Below are positions 1 to 5,452 of a DNA stretch of 7,862 nucleotides, piece after piece. The DNA is taken from contig CALFIZ010000007.1 of assembly GCA_937877575.1 (NCBI GenBank), forward strand, positions 1 through 7,862, written 5' to 3'. The notes beneath the pieces were generated by a model. That model made no database searches, was not told the DNA's origin, and saw only the letters and a list, made by a program, of their open reading frames with translations. This DNA comes from an uncultured Marinilabiliales bacterium. Lineage in GTDB: Bacteria > Bacteroidota > Bacteroidia > Bacteroidales > BM520. Made by a program: the position numbers and the translations under genes. Positions within the stretch are counted from its first letter, which is position 1. Each line of letters starts with the position of its first letter.

Positions 1-206
1 GCGGCACCCATAATGCGGCGGCTCATGATGCGGCCGGCAATGCTGACATTCTGAAAGAGGGTGTTGTCGGTAGGATACTTCTCAAGAATCTCGCTGCTCT
101 TAGCGTTGACTTCGTAGAGGGCGGCGGGATATGGGTTGATGCCAAGATTTTTTAGTTCTTGCAATGAGTTGCGACGTATCTGTTCTTGTTCGGTTAGTTC
201 TGCCAT
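1..206 (-). CDS. lysS: Lysyl-tRNA synthetase, class II (N-terminal fragment, cut by window edge)
   Basis: Class II lysyl-tRNA synthetase charges tRNA-Lys with lysine in the cytoplasm. Only the first 68 codons are present; the frame stays open to the left edge. The fragment begins MAELTEQEQIRRNSLQELKN, followed by LGINPYPAALYEVN and then VSIAGRIMSRRIMG. The RRNSLxEL and GI(N/D)PYPA segments and the AGRIMSRRIMG strand are typical of the start of the OB-fold anticodon-binding domain in bacterial LysS. The catalytic domain lies outside the window. The start is the ATG read as CAT at 204-206; it fits the known N-terminus of Bacteroidales LysS, and no better upstream start is seen. The gene is divergent from the TonB-dependent receptor gene, with 50 bp between the starts. 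I find no convincing TAnnTTTG element for it in that gap. The link to the receptor is probably just adjacency. Confidence 0.95.
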   Translation of the reverse strand, partial: MAELTEQEQIRRNSLQELKNLGINPYPAALYEVNAKSSEILEKYPTDNTLFQNVSIAGRIMSRRIMGA

Positions 207-216
207 TGTAGTTATG
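186..216 (+). promoter_or_regulatory. Possible promoter for the metal-type receptor gene
   Basis: TAGTTATG at 209-216 matches the Bacteroidota -7 consensus TAnnTTTG at five of six fixed bases. A TTG at 186-188, 20 nt upstream, could serve as the -33 element. Transcription would start near 221, giving a leader of about 36 nt before the ATG at 257. The -33 part would lie inside the lysS coding region. One mismatch and a short -33 match make this only a candidate. Confidence 0.25.
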
Positions 217-256
217 TTTTATTATCAATTATTTATACACGGAAAATTTGAATTGT

Positions 257-2539
257 ATGAAAAAACTTTTTTTAATGTTTCTGGCAGTCTGTCCTGCCAT
301 GTTAATTGGACAGAATATCACAGGTCACGTATATGAAGAGGGCGATTCGGGAAAAAATCCGATTCCGGGCGTGAACGTTTACTGGGTGAATACAACTGAA
401 GGCACTGCCACCGATGCAGAAGGGTATTTCGAGCTGAACCGTCCCTCCAAGTCATATAAACAATTGGTTGTAAGTTATATAGGTTTTGAGAAAGATACGG
501 TTTCCATAGAAAGGAAACAGAAGGATATTGAGATAGTCCTTCGTGTTAACAAGGAGCTGAAGGAGGTCAAGATAGTGAGCCGCGGTCCTTCGGCACATAT
601 CGACCGTATGTCTTCACGTTCGGTTCAGGAAATCACCGGAGCGGAACTGTGCAAGGCGGCGTGCTGCAACCTCGGTGAAAGTTTTGAGACCAATGCCTCG
701 GTGGATGTCAGCTACAGCGATGCGGTTACCGGAGCAAGACAGATTCAGCTTCTGGGTCTTTCGGGCATTTATACTCAGATGATGGTTGACAATGTGCCTG
801 ACCTTTACGGATTAGCACAGCCTTTCGGACTGTCGTATCTTCCCGGGACGTGGATGAAGGCCATTCAGATTTCAAAGGGATGCTCTTCGGTCGTTGACGG
901 TTACACCGCCGTCGCCGGACAGATTAACACTAACACCAAAGACCCAGACGATGATGAGAAAATCGCCTTGAACGGCATGTTCAACAGCATGATGGCGTAT
1001 GAAGGCAACTTTGTCGGAAGAGTCAAGTTCAACAAGCATCTCTCCACCAACCTCATGCTTCATGCCGGTAATATGCAGATGAAACATGATGCTAACGGCG
1101 ACGGGTTTCTTGACATGCCGATGACATCCACAATAAATGTCCGTAACAAGTGGAAATACCGCATTGACGCCGTCTCCATGCTTCAGATGGGATTAAATGC
1201 ACTGTATGAGAATCGTGCCGGCGGACAGATGTCGTATTATGAAAAAGCCAATAGCGGCAACCTCTACGGTATCAATATCAGAACCAAGCGTTTTGAGGCT
1301 TTGCTGAAGGGCGGTCATGAGTTCAATGATGACTTCAACTTAGCCTTCAAATCGTCAGGAGCATATCACAACCAGACTTCTTTTTATGGTAAGAACACTT
1401 ACGACGCCGTTGAAAAGACTTTCTATTTCAATACAGTGTTCCAAGGGGTTTTCGGTGGCGACGATGCCCATTCGTTTTCTACCGGTCTGAGCTATTTCTA
1501 TGATGATTATGTTGAGAATCTACATATCAACACGGTTGATGGCGCCGCAGTGCCCGTGATAGGCAATGTGCTGAACGACACTGTGTTAACTATGACTGAA
1601 AGTGTTCCCGGCGCTTATTTTGAATACACTTTCCATAAGGAGAATCTGCCTATCGTCATAGTTGGAATCCGCGGTGACTATCACAACGACTTCGGATTAT
1701 TCGTAACTCCCCGTTTTCACGTCAGATACACGCTTAATGAACACAATGTGTTCCGTGCCTCAGTCGGAAAGGGTTACAGAACCGCTCATATCCTTTCCGA
1801 AAACTCATCATTGCTTGCAAGCTCCAAACAGCTTGTCATCATTGATGATTTGAAGATGGAGGAGGCTTGGAATTACGGTGTCAACTACACCCGTTATTTT
1901 AATATAAAAGAGAAAGAACTGACACTCAATCTTTCAGCTTATCGCACTCATTTTAGGAATCAGGTTATAGTTGATATGGACAATGACTACAGATATGTTT
2001 ATTTTTACAATCTTCCGGGCAGGTCATTCTCCAATGTCTTTCAGATTGAAGGGAATTATGAGCTGTTTAAAGGTCTCGACGTTGTGCTTGCCTTCAGATA
2101 TCAGGATGTAAAGGTGGCGGAATATGCAGGCGATATCACTGAGCGCAACAGTGTGCTTGAGAAGAAGCCCATGGTCAACAGGTTTAAGGGTTTGCTTAAC
2201 CTGTCTTATGGTACACGTCTCAACAAGTGGCGTTTCGACTACACATTGCAGGTCAACGGCGACCAGCGTCTTCCTGTGCCGGATTATGCGGATGAACATC
2301 CCGACATATACGATTTTGAGGATTCGGCTCCGGTGTATTGCATCATGAATGCCCAGGTGACCAGAAATTTCAGAAGGTGGAGCATATATCTCGGTGGCGA
2401 GAATCTCACCAATTACAAGCAGAATAATCCAATAGTTTGTGCCGACAATCCTTTTTCGGAATATTTTGATTCATCAAGAGTGTGGGGACCTATCAGCGGA
2501 ATAAAGGTTTATTTGGGGTTCAGATACACTCTTGATTAG
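257..2539 (+). CDS. TonB-dependent outer-membrane receptor with regulatory-like N-terminal domain, probable metal type
   Basis: A 760-residue outer-membrane beta-barrel receptor that should use TonB energy to move a ligand into the periplasm. Residues 1-18 are a signal peptide (MKKLFLMFLAVC..., likely cut before Gln19). Residues 20 to about 100 are a CarboxypepD_reg-like beta-sandwich (NITGHVYEE, TDAEGYFEL, VSYIGFEKD). A TonB-box-like segment (ELKEVKIVS) follows, then the plug (GARQIQLLGLSG, MMVDNVPDLYGLA, SKGCSSVVDGY) and the barrel to an end in GFRYTLD. Before the plug is ELCKAACCNL with Cys132, Cys136 and Cys137. I recall this motif as conserved in a Bacteroidota receptor group often found beside HMA-domain genes, as here (61 bp downstream). 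Residues 269-289 are rich in Met, His and Asp. An in-frame TTG at 248 is a less likely start than the ATG at 257, from which the signal peptide begins MKKLF. Metal, especially copper, as ligand is inference; a metallophore is the alternative. Confidence 0.93.
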   Translation: MKKLFLMFLAVCPAMLIGQNITGHVYEEGDSGKNPIPGVNVYWVNTTEGTATDAEGYFELNRPSKSYKQLVVSYIGFEKDTVSIERKQKDIEIVLRVNKELKEVKIVSRGPSAHIDRMSSRSVQEITGAELCKAACCNLGESFETNASVDVSYSDAVTGARQIQLLGLSGIYTQMMVDNVPDLYGLAQPFGLSYLPGTWMKAIQISKGCSSVVDGYTAVAGQINTNTKDPDDDEKIALNGMFNSMMAYEGNFVGRVKFNKHLSTNLMLHAGNMQMKHDANGDGFLDMPMTSTINVRNKWKYRIDAVSMLQMGLNALYENRAGGQMSYYEKANSGNLYGINIRTKRFEALLKGGHEFNDDFNLAFKSSGAYHNQTSFYGKNTYDAVEKTFYFNTVFQGVFGGDDAHSFSTGLSYFYDDYVENLHINTVDGAAVPVIGNVLNDTVLTMTESVPGAYFEYTFHKENLPIVIVGIRGDYHNDFGLFVTPRFHVRYTLNEHNVFRASVGKGYRTAHILSENSSLLASSKQLVIIDDLKMEEAWNYGVNYTRYFNIKEKELTLNLSAYRTHFRNQVIVDMDNDYRYVYFYNLPGRSFSNVFQIEGNYELFKGLDVVLAFRYQDVKVAEYAGDITERNSVLEKKPMVNRFKGLLNLSYGTRLNKWRFDYTLQVNGDQRLPVPDYADEHPDIYDFEDSAPVYCIMNAQVTRNFRRWSIYLGGENLTNYKQNNPIVCADNPFSEYFDSSRVWGPISGIKVYLGFRYTLD

Positions 2540-2542
2540 TCT

Positions 2543-2569
2543 GGCTTGATTTTTGCATAGGCTTGATTT
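2543..2569 (+). repeat. 10-bp direct repeat between receptor and HMA genes
   Basis: GGCTTGATTT occurs at 2543-2552 and again at 2560-2569, a spacing of 17 bp. Both copies lie in the 61-bp gap between the receptor stop and the HMA start. The second copy overlaps an imperfect -7-like TAGGCTTG at 2558-2565. It could be an operator or just a short local duplication; nothing else in the sequence decides between these. Confidence 0.4.
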
Positions 2570-2600
2570 GTGTGATATCTATTAAACTAAATAAAAACAG

Positions 2601-3068
2601 ATGAAAAAATTATTTTTAATTATTGCGATGGTATTGGCATGCACAATATCTGCAAATGCTCAAAGTAATGGTGGCAGCGCGACTTCTGCCAAAACTAAAA
2701 CCGTCACCGCAGCCCCTTCAAAGGATGTCAAGGTGAAAAAAGGAGAGAAGACAGTTCTCATCCAGGCCGACATAGAATGCAACAACTGCAAGGCAAAGAT
2801 TGAGAAGAATATGGCGTTTGTCAAAGGCGTTCAGGATGTCAAGGCTGATGTCAGCACAAATTTGATAACAGTTGTATATGACCCTGCAAAGATTAAGGAA
2901 GCCGATATTCTCAAGGAAGTCAAGAAACTTGGCATGGGTGGCGCAATTGTAAAGGAAGGTGAGGAGATACTATTGGAAAACAAGCCTGCGATAACTGTAA
3001 GCAAGACCACGTCTTCGGCAAGCAGTTCCGCAAAGAAGAGCACATCAGGCGCTCCACAGACAAAGTAA
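2601..3068 (+). CDS. Exported heavy-metal-associated (HMA) domain protein
   Basis: A 155-residue secreted protein that probably binds a soft metal such as Cu(I) in the periplasm and passes it on or holds it. Residues 1-20 are a clear signal peptide (MKKLFLIIAMVLACTISANA, cut before Gln21). A Lys/Thr/Ala-rich linker covers about 22-48. The HMA ferredoxin-like fold covers about 50-117, with the metal site IECNNC (Cys60, Cys63). The usual Met two residues before the first Cys is Ile here. VKGVQDVKADVSTNLITVVYDPAKIKEADILKEVKKLG fits the remaining strands and helices. A Ser/Lys/Thr-rich tail fills 128-155. There are no transmembrane segments after the signal, so it is not part of a P-type ATPase. 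An A-rich leader precedes the ATG with no Shine-Dalgarno, as is usual in Bacteroidota. Its position behind the receptor suggests a shared transcript and a receptor-to-chaperone hand-off, which is inference. Confidence 0.93.
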   Translation: MKKLFLIIAMVLACTISANAQSNGGSATSAKTKTVTAAPSKDVKVKKGEKTVLIQADIECNNCKAKIEKNMAFVKGVQDVKADVSTNLITVVYDPAKIKEADILKEVKKLGMGGAIVKEGEEILLENKPAITVSKTTSSASSSAKKSTSGAPQTK

Positions 3069-3077
3069 CATTGAAAG

Positions 3078-3150
3078 AGCCTTCTTCCGGGATCGAACCG
3101 GAGACCTATTCATTACGAATGAATTGCTCTGCCAGCTGAGCTAAGAAGGC
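3078..3150 (-). tRNA. tRNA-Thr, anticodon CGT
   Basis: The minus strand folds into a complete 73-nt cloverleaf. The acceptor stem GCCTTCT pairs fully with AGAAGGC. The D arm is GCTC / GAGC with GG in the loop. The anticodon stem ATTCA / TGAAT encloses TTCGTAA, so the anticodon is CGT, reading the Thr codon ACG. The variable loop is AGGTC. The T arm TCCGG / CCGGA encloses TTCGATC. The unpaired discriminator base is U and CCA is not encoded. The gene lies 37 bp downstream of the pseudouridine synthase gene on the same strand and has its own -7 element. Its 3' end is 9 bp from the stop codon of the facing HMA gene. Confidence 0.97.
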
Positions 3151-3158
3151 TTTTTTTT
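3078..3158 (+). terminator. Terminator-like antisense-tRNA structure plus T tract behind the HMA gene
   Basis: Read on the plus strand, AGCCTTCTT at 3078-3086 pairs over 9 bp with AAGAAGGCT at 3143-3151, and the second arm runs into eight T residues (3151-3158). The complement of a tRNA also keeps the inner stems. A transcript leaving the HMA gene at 3068 would therefore form a multi-branched stem followed by a U tract, much like an intrinsic terminator. The outer loop is far longer than normal, so the function is inferred. No other terminator is visible for this operon. Confidence 0.35.
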
Positions 3159-3164
3159 CGTCTG

Positions 3165-3172
3165 CAAAGATA
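3165..3172 (-). promoter_or_regulatory. -7 promoter element of the tRNA-Thr gene
   Basis: The minus strand reads TATCTTTG, a full match to the Bacteroidota TAnnTTTG consensus, 14 nt upstream of the first tRNA base. Transcription would start near 3159, leaving a leader of about nine bases. No good TTTG is found at the expected -33 distance; the nearest one upstream leaves only 11 nt between the elements. Confidence 0.55.
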
Positions 3173-3187
3173 ATTTAATTTTTCAAA

Positions 3188-4624
3188 TTATAGCATTTTC
3201 AGAAAATTGACTTCCTGCTGGGTTAAAAATCTCCAAGAACCCCGTGGGAGGTCTTTTTTTGTCAGACCAGCATAAAGTGTCCGGTCAAGTTTAACCACAG
3301 TGTAGCCCATATATTCGAAAATTCTTCTTACGATGTGGTTGCGTCCCGAATGGATTTCAACGCCTATTTCTTTTTTGTCGTTCGGGTCAGCGTATGCTAT
3401 GGAGTCAACCTTTATGTATCCGTCTTCAAGTTCAATACCGTTTGCTATTGTTTCCAGGTCGGCTCTTGTGAGGGACTTGTCGAGAACAGCGTGATATACT
3501 TTGGAAATGTTGCCTTTCGGGTGCATCAGCTTGTTGGCGAGTTCACCGTCATTGGTGAAGAGCAGCAGTCCTGATGTGTTTCTGTCAAGACGGCCTACCG
3601 GGAACAGCCTTTCCCTGCATGCGTCATCGATAAGCTGCAGGACAGTATTGCGTTTCTGCGGGTCATCCATTGTGGTTATATAACCCTTTGGCTTGTTGAG
3701 GAGCAGGTATTTGAGCTTTTCATTGTGCAGTGTCTCTTCGCCGATTTGCACTTTGTCGGTTCTGTTTATTTTTGTGCCGAGAACGTCTATCACTTTGCCG
3801 TTGACTTTGACGCTTCCCGATGAAATCAGGTTATCGGCCTCCCTTCTTGAGCAGTAGCCGGAATCAGCGATATATTTGTTGAGACGAACCATGCCGTCGT
3901 CTTCTTTGGTTACCTTTGGACCGTAACTGAGGTTTCCGGCATCCGAATCGTCATGGATGTATTTGCGTGCGCTGCTGAAACGCTGAGGGCGGTTTTTGTA
4001 GTCTTCGCCGTCACGTCTTGGTTTGCCGCCGCGATTGTTGTATCTGCTGCGGTTTTCGTCACGTTCCCCGTCGTGTTCATTGCGATTATAGCGCTGGTGA
4101 CGGCTGTCGCGGCTGTATCCGCTGCGGCGACCGTATCTGTTGTCGCTGTCTTCGCGATTTCCATTGTCGTTTCTGCTGTAGAATGACTTGCGACCGTTGT
4201 CATCATCATGATATCTTTGTGGCCGGTCATAGCTGTCGTCATTATTGTATCTTCGTGGCCGGTCATAATTGTCATCATTATTGTATCTTCGTGGACGTTC
4301 GTTGTTGTCATCATCGCGGTATTTGCGATAACGTTCGTCATCGTGATATCTGCGTGGCCTGTCGTCACGCCCTTCATTATTGTAATGGCGCGCATGGCTG
4401 TCACGTCTTGTGTGGCTGTAGTCTTTGTTGAATTTGCGTTTTGGCTTGTATTCAATACCATTTTCCTCTATCGAGAAATCGTCAGATGACAAAATGGTGT
4501 CATTTCTGCGTGAATGTTCACGTCTTTCTTCATGGTTTCGGTTATCACTGACGGAATCTTCATTAACTTCTTCACTACTTTTTGCAAACTTCTGCTGCAA
4601 AGAGTTCATCTTTTCTTCTTTCAT
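3188..4624 (-). CDS. rluB: RluB-type 23S rRNA pseudouridine synthase with long disordered N-terminal arm
   Basis: This enzyme converts a specific uridine of 23S rRNA to pseudouridine during ribosome assembly. The protein has 478 residues. About 28-220 is low complexity, very rich in Arg, Asp, Asn, Tyr and His, with repeated RPRRYNNDD units. An S4 RNA-binding domain spans about 245-290 (MVRLNKYIADSGYCSRREAD, SGSVKVNGKVI). The RsuA/RluB catalytic domain spans about 304-475, with the catalytic motif GRLDRNTSG (Asp347), LLLNKPKGYITT before it and GRNHIVRRIFEYMG after it. The catalytic part has normal family length; the extra ~200 residues are the arm. Family-level function is secure, whereas assignment to RluB rather than RsuA, RluE or RluF is by overall likeness. 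The annotated start is the first ATG; a second ATG six codons in (4607-4609) follows a purine-rich stretch and is also possible. A perfect -7 element lies 17 nt upstream. Confidence 0.92.
   Translation of the reverse strand: MKEEKMNSLQQKFAKSSEEVNEDSVSDNRNHEERREHSRRNDTILSSDDFSIEENGIEYKPKRKFNKDYSHTRRDSHARHYNNEGRDDRPRRYHDDERYRKYRDDDNNERPRRYNNDDNYDRPRRYNNDDSYDRPQRYHDDDNGRKSFYSRNDNGNREDSDNRYGRRSGYSRDSRHQRYNRNEHDGERDENRSRYNNRGGKPRRDGEDYKNRPQRFSSARKYIHDDSDAGNLSYGPKVTKEDDGMVRLNKYIADSGYCSRREADNLISSGSVKVNGKVIDVLGTKINRTDKVQIGEETLHNEKLKYLLLNKPKGYITTMDDPQKRNTVLQLIDDACRERLFPVGRLDRNTSGLLLFTNDGELANKLMHPKGNISKVYHAVLDKSLTRADLETIANGIELEDGYIKVDSIAYADPNDKKEIGVEIHSGRNHIVRRIFEYMGYTVVKLDRTLYAGLTKKDLPRGSWRFLTQQEVNFLKML
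4190..4297 (-). repeat. Three in-frame 36-bp tandem repeats coding for RPRRYNNDDNYD-like units
   Basis: Units at 4262-4297, 4226-4261 and 4190-4225 encode residues 110-145 as RPRRYNNDDNYD, RPRRYNNDDSYD and RPQRYHDDDNGR. The first two units differ at four of 36 bases, which suggests recent duplication; the third is more diverged. A related unit, RPRRYHDDERYR, starts at 4360, separated from these three by nine residues. The repeat is a multiple of three, so copy-number change would not break the frame. Confidence 0.8.
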
Positions 4625-4640
4625 TTATCAAAAAATTTTG

Positions 4641-4648
4641 CAAAAGTA
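4641..4648 (-). promoter_or_regulatory. -7 promoter element of the pseudouridine synthase gene
   Basis: The minus strand reads TACTTTTG, a full match to TAnnTTTG, 17 nt upstream of the first ATG. Transcription would start near 4635, so the leader would be only about 11 nt. A clear -33 TTTG is not seen at the usual spacing. Confidence 0.5.
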
Positions 4649-4680
4649 GTAAAAAATCTCTGCTTCAGATGATTTTTTTG

Positions 4681-4688
4681 TACTTTTG
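4681..4688 (+). promoter_or_regulatory. -7 promoter element of the exported-protein/receptor operon
   Basis: The plus strand reads TACTTTTG, the same octamer as the facing element at 4641-4648. It lies 17 nt before the ATG at 4706. Transcription would start near 4694 with a leader of about 12 nt. No clear -33 TTTG is present at the usual spacing. Confidence 0.5.
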
Positions 4689-4705
4689 TAATTTCTATCT
4701 TTTAT

Positions 4706-5452
4706 ATGATGAAGAAGAGACTGTTTATATTTTGTACCTTAATTCTGACTTTGATGTCAGCGGCAAATATTGCTTCATGTCAGCAAAAGGTGTTGGAGGT
4801 TGATTCAACATTCATACAGTTTTCCGGAATCGTGGTAATGGCTGACAGTCTGAATGCCGTTCCGTTTGCGACGATTATTCTGACCAACAGCCGGACGGGA
4901 TATAAGTATGGCACCATATCCGACCTTGGCGGTTTCTTTTCTTTTGTCGCCCAACGCGGTGACACTGTTGACTTTACGTCCGTCGGCTTTAAGCCTGCAA
5001 CTTATGTGATCCCGGATTCAATAAGGAATGACAGATATTCTCTGTTCCAGTTGATGTTCAGAGATACTATTTTCCTCGAAGAAACCGTTATCTATCCGTG
5101 GCCTTCGAAAGAAGAGTTCGCTGACGCCTTTGTTCACATGGATATTCCTGACGATGACATAACAATAGGGTTGAAGAATCTTGAAAAAGCGGGGCTGAGT
5201 TCGGCTTATAAGCTGTATGCCAATGACGGTTCCGCCAATTACAAGTATTACATAAACCAACAGACCGACAGATATTACAAGATGGGCTCTGTTCCAACCA
5301 ATCCTTTGCTGAATGTTTTTGCCTGGATGCAGTTTTTCAAGGCATGGAAGTCGGGCGCTTTCAAGGTTGACAAGGATGAACAGAAGGCTTTGAAAGAACA
5401 GAAGAAGAAGGACATCCAAAGATGGGACTATGATGAATGGATTGAAAAATAA
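4706..5452 (+). CDS. Exported carboxypeptidase-regulatory-like domain protein
   Basis: A 248-residue exported protein of unknown function. Residues 1 to about 25 are a signal peptide. Its end, IASCQQ, could be a lipobox (IASC, Cys25) or an ordinary signal peptidase site before Gln26. Residues about 37-125 are a CarboxypepD_reg-like beta-sandwich (FSGIVVMADSLNAVPFATI, SDLGGFFSF, FTSVGFKPATYVI). A conserved-looking YPWPSKEEF (130-138) follows, then a helical, uncharacterised region with LLNVFAWMQFFKAWKSG, and a Lys-rich end. I recall similar Bacteroidota proteins with a YPWPxKEEF motif, known only as domain-containing proteins. There is no barrel and no catalytic zinc site, so it is not a peptidase. 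It overlaps the next gene by 20 bp, suggesting translational coupling and a shared role with that receptor. Start: tandem ATGs at 4706 and 4709. Confidence 0.88.
   Translation: MMKKRLFIFCTLILTLMSAANIASCQQKVLEVDSTFIQFSGIVVMADSLNAVPFATIILTNSRTGYKYGTISDLGGFFSFVAQRGDTVDFTSVGFKPATYVIPDSIRNDRYSLFQLMFRDTIFLEETVIYPWPSKEEFADAFVHMDIPDDDITIGLKNLEKAGLSSAYKLYANDGSANYKYYINQQTDRYYKMGSVPTNPLLNVFAWMQFFKAWKSGAFKVDKDEQKALKEQKKKDIQRWDYDEWIEK

Noticed and set aside
248..256. TTG at 248 as the receptor start
   Set aside because: The ATG at 257 gives a normal MKKLF signal peptide; the three extra codons add nothing and TTG starts are uncommon.
207..256. Riboswitch or metal-box leader before the first receptor
   Set aside because: The gap is only 50 bp and AT-rich, too short for a cobalamin-type riboswitch, and no palindromic operator is visible.
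136..336. 66-codon open frame on the plus strand across the lysS start and the receptor start
   Set aside because: It overlaps two well-supported genes, has no recognisable domain, and only arises from shadow frames.
872..2299. Antisense and alternate-frame open frames inside the first receptor gene (872-1087 and 2024-2299 minus, 2124-2348 plus)
   Set aside because: The receptor frame encodes conserved plug and barrel sequence throughout; these frames have no recognisable product.
3170..3191. 7-bp AT-only inverted repeat (ATAATTT / AAATTAT) across the pseudouridine synthase stop codon as a terminator
   Set aside because: The stem has no GC pairs and no T run follows on the minus strand; it also overlaps the tRNA -7 element, so it is likely chance in AT-rich DNA.
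4190..4297. 36-bp repeats as a CRISPR array
   Set aside because: The units are directly adjacent with no spacers, lie in frame inside a gene and encode its disordered arm.
3910..4489. Several long open frames on both strands over the pseudouridine synthase arm
   Set aside because: They come from the biased, repeated codons of the arm. Their translations are low-complexity strings (Thr/Met-rich or Cys/His-rich), with no domain and no start context.
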